Assembly (NCBI GenBank): GCA_940671915.1
Contig: CALNVZ010002100.1
Coordinates: 7,975,132-8,039,131, forward strand
Direction of reading: 5' to 3'
DNA from: Paracentrotus lividus
Lineage: Eukaryota; Echinodermata; Echinoidea; Camarodonta; Echinidae
DNA length: 64,000 nucleotides
A program made the translations under genes and the position numbers. Below the pieces are notes generated by a model, which saw nothing but the letters and a program-made list of their open reading frames with translations, was not told the origin of the DNA and did not search any database. How positions within the stretch are numbered: position 1 is the stretch's first letter; each line of letters opens with the position of its first letter. This document shows positions 47,889-59,764 of the stretch, piece by piece.

Positions 47889-50800
47889 TTAACATTTTCA
47901 TAATAGACTAACGGACTAATAACAGACCAACAGGAATAGTGATTAGGTCTCTGCCGAACTTCGTTCGGGCGAGACAAAAATTCAATAACTAAAAAATGCA
48001 TAACTTGGTTATTTTTCATTCAATTTTGATGAAATTTTCAGTGTTGTGCTTGTTAAATTTTACTTTACTTTACAAAGCATTTTAATTTAAACCTGGAGCC
48101 CTCCTTTAATAACTAATCAAAACAATATTCTCATGGATTTCATTTCTGTTTGTAATCTAACACATCTGTTTATATAAAATGATATAGGATGATCATTAAT
48201 GTGATGTTTGTATTGGCATTTAGTTGTAAGATAACATGAAATGATTTAAAATAATTAAGATTATTCTGTAAGGAATGACATTGTTATTAAATTACTCTAC
48301 AAAATTATGAGTAAAGTATAATCATTTTCTTATTACGTTGGAACATATGGGTTATATTTACTAGTGTTATGTTTGTCTTCACATTAAATTCTTTTGAGAG
48401 GTGTTATGTACGGCTACTTTGATTTTTGGTTCGTTAAGATATACAGTATATGTTGTCAAATAAAATGGTACAGTTGGAAAACATTTTTTAAAGTATGAAA
48501 ATTAATCATATTCTAAAAGTGTTTGATATTTCCATAAAGTAGGAAAATCAGGCTTTCTTCTGCAAATTTTTTCATCCCATTTGGTGCTGTAGATCTTGAG
48601 ATATGACCAGTTTTCTATAATCAAGAAAAAATGTAGGGGAGAGTGGGGTTAGTTGGAACACGGGGTTAGTTGAAACATTGGAATCTTCTTTAACGGCTAT
48701 AAATATATTTATGCAAATCTACCCTCAGGTTGTTGCTATTAGCAACTGCCATCCACCACATTTTAGACAGCACACATGTTTCAAGCCTTGTGGTTCTAGA
48801 AAGCAATGTTTGTTTTTTCACCCTCCGAGTAAATTTTGTCACTTTTACAAATGTTTTATTGTCTCAGAGAAGATCATAAATTAAGTTGGCCAGTTTTGGG
48901 GTATAACAAACAGTTATACCAAGCTACAAAACAAGGTCTATGGCACGTTGTTGTCCCTCTTTTGTGCTGTAGGCTTACAAAATAATGTCAAATGGACCTC
49001 TGAGGTTAGTTGGAACATTTTGAACGGGGTTAGTTGGAACATGTACTAAGTAAATAGGTTTCAGCTGGATAAAAAAATGAAACTCATATAATTCAATGAA
49101 GTGTTCCAAAATATTCATACACATGTATATTCGTGCAGATTGGACAATTTTATTTTGGTTTAAGCAAACTATATTGCAGAAATGACTTCAGAATATCTGT
49201 ATGTGAGTGTAATATCTGTATGAAGTGTAATAAAATATGAAGTAAAAACAAAATTTGAACACCAATCTGTAATATTTCAATTGGAATCAATAAAGCAAGT
49301 TAGCTGAAGCCATGCAATAATGTTGTAGGTGGTTTAAATATAATTCTAAAGATACCATGCACAATGTTTCAACTTACCCCATACCTTGTTCCAACTAACC
49401 CCATGTGTGGGGTTAGTTGGAACACTTGACATGGTCTTGTTGAAGATGGATTTTTTCCGGAACCATCACTAATTTTGAGAATTTTATTGGGTACATTTGT
49501 AGCATACAGATATACACTCCCGCTGATTGTTTATTGTTTCTTGAAATAAATCCGCTTTTGTTTTACGGCCATTTTTGTGAAAAATGTTCCATATAACCCC
49601 GCTCTCCCCTACTTTGCGCGTGCTTCTCTATGGGTTTCGCACATAATAGCCATGAATTCAGCGCACCGAGACAATAGATGTGTGTAATTTCTATTACTAG
49701 TAGCTCATCGCCTCACAAAATTTAGCAAAACTTTTGTTTTACATAAGCAAATTATACAAAACATAGTGCATCAGCGAGAAGAATCTTTTGGCTTTAAGTT
49801 GGTACTACAATCACACATCATTTGAGAAGATTTCGTATCTAATTTTTTTTTCCCGACTGTACCATTTTTTTTTTTTTGGACACAAACTGTACTTACCTAT
49901 TTTATAAAACTGCTTGACGACAAAGTGTGGTTCAATTTTGCCTCTGAGATCTGTATGAGAGTAAATGGACTATTATTCAAAGAGTTTCAGGAGCCTATGT
50001 TAATTTTTGATAATATAATACAGTTTTATTTCATATTTTGCATCTTTGATTCAAAGTATTAGTAAGTACGACATTCATAAATACAAAATATCATCACGCA
50101 CGTTTCGAATCTGAATCTAGTTCACAAACAAACAATAAAAACGTTATCAATGCCATTATTATGAAGAGAAAGTACAACAATTTTGATAATTATACCCATT
50201 CGTGATTCACAACAGGGCCCGCCTGATTCAAAGTATTATTTTTTTTTATTATTATTTTAATTTTTAATTATCACAGTCATTACTTATGGATATACAAACT
50301 TACCCCACACAGAATAGGCCTTGAAAAGCAGGGCGGTATGTGCTGTTGTGATTATGGCATAGAGCTGTAATAATGATACACGAAAATTATAATAAGACTA
50401 AATAAGTTCATTATTGCGGATTGAAATAATCGCTAGAGGGTATTCATTTGTCTCGCAATCTACTATGGTCAACAAGGAAATTCGTGATCACTCTCGCAAA
50501 AAGTGATCACTAGCTTACAAGTTCACGAGCTTTCGAGTGCAGCTGCAACACTTTATCAAGTGACGAAAATTAACTGAAAACGTAGTCTATTTATACGATC
50601 CGCGGTTAAGTGCTAATATCTAACCATTTTCTGGTTTTAATGTTGACATTCTCGTGCATAGCACTTCACGTATTCGGTGACACAAATTCATGGATAATTT
50701 GATGATTATTACAAAGCTTTTAAATGTTCTTATTGTTTTATCAAAGTGCATGCAACAGTGAAATTCCTTGGGAAATATTAGGAACAGAAAACGCATTATT

Positions 50801-53800
50801 TTGTGCCATCATGGTTATTAGAATATGGGAAAATGCGCCTTGTTATTACCAAATGCATTTTATAGATGTTTTCATTTCCTTTTGAAGGAAAGTCCCAGTA
50901 TATACTTTAAAGGATACTATTACCAGTATTATGAAAGTAATCACCAACAGACCCTTTACCAAGGAACGAACTAAATATAGGTATACTGGCCGTAGGGTGG
51001 ATATCGGGCATACTGGTATACATGTATATTGATTATCCTAAAAGCAATGAAAGCATGTAGGACTGTATAATTGTCAGTTGTATTGTTAATACATCTTCTT
51101 ATTTTTTTTTATATCTCATGATAGGCATTATTTTAATAATATGTTCTCTTAAATCAAGATGTATTTAAATGATCGTGCTTGATCATGTTGCGGCGAGGAG
51201 AAGTTAGAATCCATTGGCGTTTCAACAAGTAGACAACATGTTTACCAGGCCTTAAATGTGCATCTGATCAATATTTCTTGTATTACTTTTACAATTATTG
51301 TAGGAAGCTAGGCTTCGTGTTGCCCTAACACTTTTGCATTTCGTGCATAGTAAAACAAAGGTATACACGTATCCTAAACCCTTTAAATAACAAACATCTG
51401 TAAAACATCGGATGATGCTGGTAATCATCTCACTTGTCATCGCTTGCGGCGTAGTGACAGGATGGCAAGATGAGATTTGGTAAAACTATCAGCTGGTTAA
51501 AAACTAAATGCCAATGTATAATACACACTTTGTTTTGAATAGTCAGATCACGAGAGGACTGTTACCTATCATGCATGGTCAGATATAATAATAGCTACAG
51601 AAAAGTCTGCTAACAATAAAGTTTAAGAAAAAGAAACCCATGATGTCAACGATGAAAATAAATGCAGATGAAATAAACTCACTAAGAATATAATTACTTC
51701 ACAATAATAGAAGAGCTGACGCATGGAAAGTTGCTTGAATATTCTATTGTTTACTCCTCAGTGATATATCCTAAGAGGCCGAGGATAAATACATAGAGCC
51801 ATGGGGGGGGGGCAGGTATGTATTGTATGCTAATAATTGTTACAAACAAAATCAAGTCATGTGATATTAAACACTTTTTAATATCGCAATTGAAAACATT
51901 ATTTAAAAAAATCTTTCTGCAGCGATGCAGCAGCATGTAGAATAATAATAAAAGGTTGGAATTAAGTCATTCTGGGAACATTGCCCATGTACTCATGGTT
52001 GTGGATTAAAAATTGATGCGAGCTACATGTATATGGGCTATATAGGCGATTAGATGACTTGTGTGCTCTGGGAATTAGGTCTATATTATATCAACAAGCC
52101 CGAGAGACAAAATTTGATGTCAGAATGTAGTCTCATGTAGATATGAACTCAGTCTCTTGGATAGAACGTTAAATTGGGGTTCCGTGTATAGTCCTCACCA
52201 ATACTCTAATATAGGATTTCCCGGTCCATTTCATTGTTTTGTCAGTCAATTTCATGTTAGAGACATTCATTTTCGTAAAAATACGCTGATGCATCGAAAT
52301 ATTTTCATTCAAAATCGTATTCAGTCATCCAAATTAACGATTATGGTGATCGATTTCGTATTTGTGCATTCTAGTACACATAATGAGCATATATTTTCGT
52401 CAATGTTTATTCAAATTCGTTTTTATCCTGTCGCCCTCTCATTCCGTATATTCAAATTCGTTTATAGACAAACAAGTTCATGATAGAAGCATTCAAATTA
52501 AACATGTAAAGTACCAATTGAAATTTACATTGCTCATGCAGTATTTTTAATTGAATGTCAAAACATATCATTAATTAAGAAAAGTTTATAATAATCATGC
52601 CTTGTTGTGAACAAAGATGTAAAATGAAGCCCATTTAAAAAACAAAAACATTGCGATTATAACGATGAAAATAAAGATTGGCAATGAAGCCGAGACACAT
52701 AAACATAAGAATCATGATAATGGAAATTGATGTACACAAAATGCAATACACTATTAATGGCGATGATTTATTTTTGAGGATCAAATGACTTTGGAGTAAG
52801 ATAGAGGTGTTGAAATTAAAAACGAAGACGCTAATCACAATAATGATAAAATCACATTCATTGATAAAATGGTCAAGATTACCTACTCCTTGTCATAACT
52901 ATGTGTACATGTATAACGGATTTGGATGCTGAATCATGGAACTCGAACGCTTGAAAACGAAATTGAAAGTGTTTTTAAAGAGCTTAATAAGCTTAATAAT
53001 GAAATTGAATGATTATATCCGAATTTGAACTTGAAATCATTCATTTGTGTGCCTAAAAATGAGTTTGAGAGCATAAACACGAAATTGTTTGACTTACTGT
53101 CAGTCTGCCGCATCAAACACACGAATTCGAATACACATGATACGAAAACATATGGTAAATGTATGAAATTGGCCGGGAAAACCTATATTCGTATCAACCC
53201 ATATAGGGTACATGCAGGTAATATGGGCCCCCTAAGCTCATTTGCCTAATTTGCATAAAATTACAAAATGACACACAGTCTAATCTTTGTTTATATGAAT
53301 CAATAACTACTGCTCTCATTTTTATTGTGAAGAAAAACAATTATCACCAACCCCCCTGTCTGCAATATTCAAATGTTGACGTCATTACCAAAGTGCCCAT
53401 ATTACCTGCATGTGCAGGTAATATGGGCACATGTATTTAATGTATGTTTTAAAAACTACAATGACTCTACCATGTCTGAAATTTGCTTAAAATGTTGAAA
53501 ATCATTAACTTTGAGATATCATATGAAATAATAAGACCCTTCAGTAAATACTTTGACTATATATTTCATTGTTTTGTATTTTGTATATTATTTCTTTTTT
53601 AATATTATTTAAATATTATTTTCATTATACAAGTCAATACAGGCCTACAATAAGTTATTTATATTAATTATATACTGTGAATATACCCAACAAAATCGTA
53701 GCAAAGAGATTGATGCCTCATCCCAATACTAAGTACCAGAATCATTTCCGCCATTTTGGATGGCCCATATTACCTGCACTAATGTTGCTGTGTCAGGCAA

Positions 53801-55394
53801 GCATTCAATGCCACATTGCACCCCTTCACTACAACAAATTGACCTGTACATGCTAGTATGATCAAAATGAAACTATAAGCTTACTAAATATACAAAACAA
53901 TTGAGGTTACCCCCTCAAACACTCTTTCACCATCACATTCTGTGAAATATCAAATTTTACATCAGGGTAAAAAAATGCCGTAAGTTTTACCTACCTTGTT
54001 GGTTTTTAGCAATTTTCTCAGAGAAATTTCGGCATCAGATGCTCTCACGACGATATATTTTCGTATACAGTTCATATGAACAACATTATGATGATCACAC
54101 CGGTTGACGGTCACGACATGATTTGCTTCAGGTGGCCCATATTACCTGCTGGCCCATATTACCTGCATGTACCCTAGCTGCAGCATGTTTTGTGCAACAT
54201 TTAGCCCTTAGCTAACTTTACTCTTCAAACTATAACCCTATATAACTCACCAATGAAATTAGTCAAATCAACAAATATCTCAACCATTTTCATTTGTCAA
54301 TTACATTATTCTTCCAATGAAAATACATATCGGTCAAATGAAATAGGGATGCACTCAAATTCGCAAATTAAAAAATCTAAATTTAAATTTAAATTAAAAA
54401 AAAAAATAAATAAAAAAAATTGGGAATCAGATAACAATGCATTTATAACCATAATGAGAGTCATTTTGTCCGCAATCTTTTCTATGTTATGTAGTAATAT
54501 GGTGAAGGAACTTTACTCGTCATGATCTCTTACAAGTAAAAAAATTGTAAAATCATGTTTATGATCAATAACAACAGCTAAATATAGCGAGACAAAATAA
54601 TAAAACAAAACAAAAATAATCCTAGACGTTCCTTATGTACACTGTAAAAAAATAATACAGCAAAGTGATGTCAGCAGAGTCGCCATACAAAAATGTAATT
54701 TAAAATAACAGTTTTGCTGTAAATTTCTCCTCTAATAATTAATGAAAGAGAAGAAAAAAATGATTAGAGTTTTATAGCTTATACAGTTGGTTAAAACGGA
54801 ACAAATGTGTTACTTCTGATGTATATTTTATATTTCTCATGTAATTATTTGCAGGAGAAATTTACAACAAAACTGTTTTTTTATAATCCGTTTTTTATGG
54901 CGACTCTGCTGACAGCAGATTTGCTGTAAAAATACAAATATTTTTCACAGTGTAGGCCCTATTATGTTTAAATATTTGGTTGTCATTATAATATTCATAA
55001 TGACAAGTCAACAAAGGGGCAATGAGAGTCTTGTCTCTTCGGCATTCCGATTATAAAAACCACCCAAAATTATATAAGAAATAAATTCAGATATCGTTCT
55101 CAAAGTTCCTAAATTCGTTCTTGTTTTTTTTATTTTTTTATTTGGATAATTTCAGCCAGGCATTCTTGTTTCATATTTTGGAAAAATGAAGAGGACTATT
55201 TAAAATCAAATCTTATCCTGGGACTGCGATTTCAATACTTTTAAGTGGCCTTATCAATTGTATTTAAGATGAAGAGCACAATCTTATATCAAAACAAGCA
55301 AAAACTGCCTTGTGATCTGAGAATCAGTGACATGAAATTCATAAGAATCTCAGCAGCCCCTCAACAGCCCCCCCAAAAAAAATAATAATAATAA

Positions 55395-55425
<31 letters not shown>

Positions 55426-55980
55426 ATATTAAAAAAAAAAAATACAACAACAAATTATAAGAAAAAGAAGTTTGCGGAAACAAGAATGAGGAAAAAGAAT
55501 TTCACAATGGACATGATGGACGGACAATTTCAAGAAGTGCAGTGACAAAATTAATGAGATCTAGGATATCGAGTAACATATATAGGCCTACTACCTGATT
55601 AATAATAAGAATAGAGATATAAGAGAGTAATGCTTTGAAATAATAATTATGATTATTATGTCAAATTATATATCAGGAAAGAGGGAGGGAGAGTGACTGA
55701 GAGAGACAGAGAGAGAGAGAGAGAGAGGGGGGGGGTTGAGAAAGATCAGAGAGAGAGAGAGAGAGAGAGAGAGATCAGAGAGAGATCTGGGAGAGAAAGA
55801 TCAGAGAGAGAAAGAGAGGGAGAGAGAGAGATAAATAGAGAGAGAGAGAGAGAGAGAGAGAATGGAGATATAGATAGGAAGAGAATAAAAATTAAAGATT
55901 ATACTCACGATTCCGTAGATACCAGTAATTATCGATCCTCTTCTAACGCTACAACAGCAACATTGTTTAATGATTGCCAT
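44147..55980 (-). CDS. Four-transmembrane protein, LAPTM4/5 (Mtp)-like, six exons
   Basis: Exons read on the minus strand: 55980-55909, 50364-50304, 46428-46307, 45383-45291, 44915-44844, 44260-44147. Every boundary is GT-AG and the joined frame is 534 nt, 177 residues plus stop. N-terminus MAIIKQCCCCSVRRG is Cys-rich and cytosolic-like. Hydrophobic segments: about 16-38 (SIITGIYGILYAIITT..), 62-84 (RIFALVFFVIYLIVSILLVF), 88-115 (FLVLPFLIVICCLVVLHFIT..) and 123-152 (spanning the last splice). The C-terminal tail is polar and basic (RQRETERETERRDRPRSRRS). The size, Cys cluster before TM1 and four-TM layout resemble the LAPTM4/5 endolysosomal proteins and insect pasiflora-type tetraspans, but no single signature is decisive. 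No PY motif is seen in the tail. The gene converges on the PARP4-like gene. Confidence 0.78.
44308..44454. repeat. 147-bp inverted repeat
   Basis: ccaaacaaagtgcgtcagct at the left pairs with the right arm 44428-44454. The interior contains another small palindrome (cttttgtaccagtaccaaaag). It lies in the last intron of the tetraspan gene. Confidence 0.8.
44844..44915 (-). CDS. Tetraspan gene exon 5, start of TM4
   Basis: 24 codons, phase 0, acceptor aacag after a pyrimidine tract, donor gtaagt. Encodes LQMSIMGISLVLPLAFHITS then TLVD. Confidence 0.78.
45291..45383 (-). CDS. Tetraspan gene exon 4, TM3
   Basis: 31 codons, phase 0, acceptor ttgcag, donor gtaagt. RLRF anchors the cytosolic side. 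LVLPFLIVICCLVVLHFITI is a membrane segment, followed by VEVFGAM. Confidence 0.8.
45460..45590. mobile_element. 131-bp MITE with CAGTGGCGGATCCA ends
   Basis: cagtggcggatcca at the left, tggatccgccactg at the right. The core ctgtacatgttaaaatcgga is shared with the copies at 17.1 and 20.5 kb. This is the cleanest member of the family in the window. Confidence 0.85.
46307..46428 (-). CDS. Tetraspan gene exon 3, loop and TM2
   Basis: 122 nt, acceptor aacag, donor gtaagt, phase 1 in and 0 out. Encodes GDIISQIEDQDRTEFYGRI, an acidic loop, then a strong membrane segment ending LLVFASCK. Confidence 0.8.
46640..47071. mobile_element. Second copy of the mariner-type MITE
   Basis: Begins cagtgcgtcccagaaaaag and ends near ttgggtttacttttttatgc. 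Internal phrases (gataccaaacttatacatgt, ggataatttagaaacc) match 5153-5668 with heavy divergence. The right end is damaged. Confidence 0.75.
47176..48110. mobile_element. Foldback element with three internal ~180-bp tandem units
   Basis: The inverted arms share gatgaaattttcagtgttgt (plus strand near 48030; complement near 47245) and the tactttactttac region. Between them, three tandem units begin near 47340, 47516 and 47699, each with gacctttgaccc and catcatcctcatcaacacat words. A 37-nt poly-A run sits at 47843-47879. Confidence 0.82.
48633..49612. mobile_element. 980-bp element with repeated GGGGTTAGTTGGAACA motif
   Basis: Ends gtaggggagagtggggttag and its complement (ataaccccgctctcccctac). 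The motif ggggttagttggaaca appears five times on the plus strand and about three times on the minus strand inside, including a head-to-head pair at 49384-49425. Confidence 0.87.
50304..50364 (-). CDS. Tetraspan gene exon 2, end of TM1
   Basis: 61 nt, acceptor attacag, donor gtaagt, phase 0 in and 1 out. Encodes LYAIITTAHTALLFKAYSVW, completing the first hydrophobic segment started by exon 1. Confidence 0.78.
52212..53185. mobile_element. 974-bp foldback element, TTTCCCGG ends
   Basis: taggatttcccggtccattt at the left and its slightly diverged complement at 53163-53185. The interior is full of attcgtttt words in the left half and aaaacgaaat words in the right half, implying long decayed arms. 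Confidence 0.72.
53205..54175. mobile_element. 971-bp element with repeated GCAGGTAATATGGGC motif
   Basis: Ends agggtacatgcaggtaatat and its complement. The same motif is present inside as a head-to-head pair at 53396-53432 and as further single copies near 53763 and 54133. Architecture matches the element at 48633-49612. Confidence 0.87.
54638..54954. mobile_element. 317-bp MITE, TA-flanked CACTGTAAAAA ends
   Basis: cactgtaaaaaaata and tatttttcacagtg ends with TA on both sides. The interior arms carry gtcagcagagtcgccata and its complement. Non-coding. Confidence 0.85.
55400..55425. repeat. (AAAT)n microsatellite
   Basis: Clean aaat tetranucleotide run next to an A-run in intron 1 of the tetraspan gene. 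Confidence 0.9.
55685..55860. repeat. (GA)n microsatellite cluster
   Basis: Interrupted gagaga tracts with agatcagaga phrases, about 50 bases inside intron 1 of the tetraspan gene. The Arg/Glu open frame across it is an artefact of the repeat. Confidence 0.95.
55909..55980 (-). CDS. Tetraspan gene exon 1, start codon and Cys cluster
   Basis: 24 codons from ATG at 55980 to donor gtgagt. Encodes MAIIKQCCCCSVRRGSIITG then IYGI. The first intron (5.5 kb) starts with a long GA-repeat. The start was chosen because it directly precedes the CCCC cluster characteristic of this protein type. Any 5' untranslated region cannot be delimited. Confidence 0.8.
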
Positions 55981-56759
55981 GGTAATTACTTGATGCTTCC
56001 TCTCTCTCTCTCTTTCAAATCAAATATAGGATGGTTTGAAAGCACCGGCTCATCAGTGGTCCGAAAACGGAACTTTTAAAGTAGAAGGATCTGACAAAGT
56101 AATATATCCGCATGTGTAATTAACCACTGTACAATAATGATCAGTAATGATGAAACACAAACCATTTACTTTTCTAACTAGTTTGTTGTTTAACTTGTTG
56201 CAATACACAATGTACTATAATCACTCCTTCTCTAGTTTTGCAAATGATTGTGCGTTGTGAAAACTTTTAACTGTCGCCTAACTTGATTATATACACGTCT
56301 CCCAACACTTCATAAAGTAAATCTGGAATGTTTGTAATGAGTTTGACAAGAGAGATAAACCAGGTAGCATTTGAAATAGATTGATGCAGGCACGTGGATA
56401 ATTAGTGTTGCATTTAGCCATTGATTTTCGATCATTGCAAGTATACCACACACATGACAAAATGGATTACGGGAATAATGCGATGAAGAGTCCAGCTCAT
56501 AGGCCTATATCGTTTTACAAGAACATTGTTTAAAGCCAAGAAGAAACAGCAGTCTTATATAGCACCACCAACAACCCCGACTACTCAAATCTGGCCCTGT
56601 TCCGGCAACATTCTGAGAAGTGTGGTCTTATCGCATTTGAATGATAACGCACATACATGCATACCGCAATAATCATGTTAATTACCTCTCTCAAAGCATT
56701 TTAGTTTCCCTATTATAACTAAAACTATATAAACCCCTCAAAATAAGTTCTGCAACTCG

Positions 56760-57215
56760 ACTTTGGGCCATGATAACTTTTGGGGGTACGTTTGAGTTAT
56801 TCCTGATGTTTTTACCATTAAAAAGCATATCTATTCCCATTTTTATTGATATTCTTTTCGTTATAATCGTGTCATACTTCAATGCACAGGATAACTGAAT
56901 ATGGAAAAAAGTCAAAAGTCGAAAGTCGCAAAATGCATTTTTAAAAAAAATCACATGGAAGGTCCACAGCACAACGTTGCACCCATGATAACTTTTAGGG
57001 TGCATTTAAATTATTGTTACTAGTTTCATACCATATTTTATTCCTCAGTTTTTTTTTATTTTTGTTTTTTTTTAATTATTATTGATACCCTATATTTGTC
57101 ATGGTGATGTCATGCCTAAATGCACATAACCCCTGAATACACGTCAAAGCGAAAAATATTGTTCAGGTTAAAGTTCTACATCACCAGTTTAAACCTTGAT
57201 AAATTTTAGTGTTTG
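56760..57215. repeat. Two to three degenerate ~220-bp tandem units
   Basis: The phrase catgataacttttgggggta (56769) recurs as catgataacttttagggtgc (56985) and weakly at 57197. Intervening text is similar in order but much diverged. Confidence 0.6.
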
Positions 57216-57224
57216 GATGTATCA

Positions 57225-57525
57225 GGACAACTATACCTCCTGGACAATCACCCCCCCCGGACAACTACCCCTAGACAACTACCCCCGGACAATTACCCCT
57301 GAGGACAATAACCCCCCAGGACAATTACCCCCGGACAATTACCCCCCTCCGGACAATAACCCCCGACAATTACCCCGACAATAACCCTCAGAAAATAACC
57401 CCGGACAATAACCCCCGGACAATAACTACCAGACAATAACCCCCCGGACAATTACCCCCGAGGACAACTAACCCCGGACATTTACCCCGAACATTACCCC
57501 CGACAATTACCCCCCCCTCCAACCG
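57225..57525. repeat. 14-bp minisatellite, GGACAATTACCCCC unit
   Basis: About twenty imperfect copies of ggacaattaccccc / ggacaataacccc. The same minisatellite occurs in reverse orientation at 62050-62190, with matching flanks. Confidence 0.95.
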
Positions 57526-57574
57526 GCAATAGATGTTGGAATCTCGCCTGGTGTCGCAAGTTTTCGACTTATTT

Positions 57575-57780
57575 TAATAATAATAATAATAATGGTGGCT
57601 TCTATATAGCGCTCAGGTCCGTCATGCATGACGCTCATGGCGCTTTACAAAGATTTTTTTTTTTTTTTTTTTTTACATTATCACCCCGGTCGTAGCTGAG
57701 CAGGCCAAGAATGTAGCGCTCAAGCATATCGGGTACCCAATTTGCACCTGGGTGGGGAGGAGCATTGTAGACAAAACGCC
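57575..57780. repeat. Dispersed repeat with TATATAGCGC and GCGCTTTACAAAG words
   Basis: Begins with an AAT run, then cttctatatagcgctcaggt and atggcgctttacaaagattt, a T run, and a block ending tgcacctgggtggggagg. It looks like a non-autonomous retroelement. A related tgcgccga / gggcgctttaggcattcaag stretch lies at 57978-58075. Confidence 0.5.
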
Positions 57781-57871
57781 CATTCCCTAGAACGTAAGTG
57801 TCATTTTCTACTTGATCTTATCTTAATGGCTTTCTCTTTATCTTTCCCTTTCTCTTTTATATTTATTTCTC

Positions 57872-57913
<42 letters not shown>

Positions 57914-58134
57914 ACTTTCTTATTTTTTTTTCTTTTTTCCCCCTTTCCTTTGATAATAATAATAATAAGCATTTATAATGCGCCGACTAGTAAATTATTC
58001 AGTGACGCAGCTAATACTATTAGCCGGCTATATCGCCATAGCTGCCCTAATAAAGGGCGCTTTAGGCATTCAAGGAATTTCTTCCTACCGGTACCCATTT
58101 ACCTTACTTGGGTCAAGTCTGGCTAAAGGACATT

Positions 58135-58208
58135 AGTGGAATGGACAGGATTCGAACCGCGTACCTTTTGATCATCAGTCCGCCGACTTATCCATTCGAC
58201 CACACCAT
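58135..58208 (-). repeat. tRNA-like SINE head
   Basis: The minus strand shows tggtcgaatggataagtcgg (A box region) and ggttcgaatcctgtcc (B box). The cloverleaf is only partly supported, so a SINE relic is preferred over a tRNA gene. Confidence 0.55.
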
Positions 58209-58270
58209 CTTATTTAAGTTATTATAGAATTATTGTTAAGTTTATTTCATGGATATATTCCAACAATAAT

Positions 58271-58822
58271 TCATTATATGTGTTGACTTATATTTTATTA
58301 TTTTGCTCCGTTGAAATTAATCTTTGTAAATATGTATATAACAATTTTTTGGTATCACAAATGCTTATTCTCTCACAGGCCAAATAGTGTTTATAATCTT
58401 CCAAAACATATAGGCCAATTTTTCGCGAATTTTTATATTATTCATGATCTGAATTTTTTTTTTTTAATTTAAATGCGAATCAATTTCCATGAAATCGATG
58501 ATGTTATTTATAAGGATGCCAATGAATTTGTATAAAATGCATGTGTATTCATTATGTGTTGACTTATCTTATATTATTTTGCTCCGTTGAATTTATACTC
58601 TTTGTAAATATGTATATGATAATTTTTTGGTATCACAAATGTTTATTCCTTCATAAGCCAATTAGTATTTATAATCTTCCAAAACATATAGGCCAACTTC
58701 TCGCGACATTTTGAATTATTCATGACCTGATTTTTTTCAAATTTAAATGCGAATTAATTTCCATGAAATGGATGACGTTATTCTTATGGATACCAATGAA
58801 TTTGTATATGCATATATTGTTT
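58271..58822. repeat. Direct duplication of ~277 bp
   Basis: From attcattatatgtgttgact to caatgaatttgtat, repeated from 58548 with about 10 percent differences. It is followed by a LINE-like 3' tail ending in aaataaatgcataaataaat (58865-58950). Confidence 0.88.
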
Positions 58823-59764
58823 ATTTTGTATTATTGATTTTCTATGTTTTCTGTGTTATTGCAACAGGGTCTCAAGGAAGACCACCTATATTGGTGATAA
58901 TGTGCCACCCTGTATAAAGATCAGAAATAAATAAATGCATAAATAAATCTCTACCCCCCCCCCCTCCTCCCCCCTTTTTTTATTTTTTATTTTTTATTTA
59001 TTTATTTTTATATTCTCACTTTACTTGTTAATTTATGGAGTTATTAACTATGGCCTTTAGGGTCGCCCTTAGAAACCATGGGTTAAGACCACGGTTTTAT
59101 CTATTTTGCCTGATTTTTCGTGAAATTAAGCAAAATATAAATAAAAATCAGATTAGTTGGAATAAGTGATGAATCAGAGATATTCGACATTTTAGATTAT
59201 TATGTGTAATCGTGTCCTTTCATGAATGTTCAATTTATTATGAAAATAAAAGGTAATATGAGGGCAAGTTTACATATTTTCTGATGCATATAATTTATGC
59301 GTATCCAAACGGTGGGCCTGGGGCGCAAGCCCCCCCCCCCCATTGTTTCATGGCGCGGAAGGCGTAAAGGGGGGAAAAGAGGAAAAGGCAAGGAAAAAAG
59401 AAGAAAGTGAGAGAGAGAAGGAGAAAAGGAGAAAGAGAAATATAAAAGAGAAAGAGAAAAAATAAAAGGACCATTCTTGGTCACGTGTGCGACCGAAATT
59501 ATGCAAAATCTGGACTTTAATTGCTATAACTCTAACAATTTTAAAGATATACTGATTTAATGTTTATATTATGCTAACCTATTTTGTTGGCTATCATTTG
59601 GAAATATTTTTTTAATATTTACAATGTACATGTTCAAGTTCAGAGGGCAAAAGAAGTGGGTCACGTGTGTGACTTCACAGAACGGCATGATTTTGAAAGT
59701 TCAATTTCATTTTGAAATTTCTGTGAGTTTTGAAAGGATGAAATGTTCTTATTGCTGTGAGATA

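Noticed and set aside
55693-56079. Arg/Glu-rich 128-residue frame
   Set aside because: It is a reading of the GA microsatellite, opposite to exon 1 of the tetraspan gene.
57196-57384. Pro/Asp/Asn repeat protein (NYPPPDNNP-like)
   Set aside because: Translation of the 14-bp minisatellite; the frame closes soon and there is no gene context.
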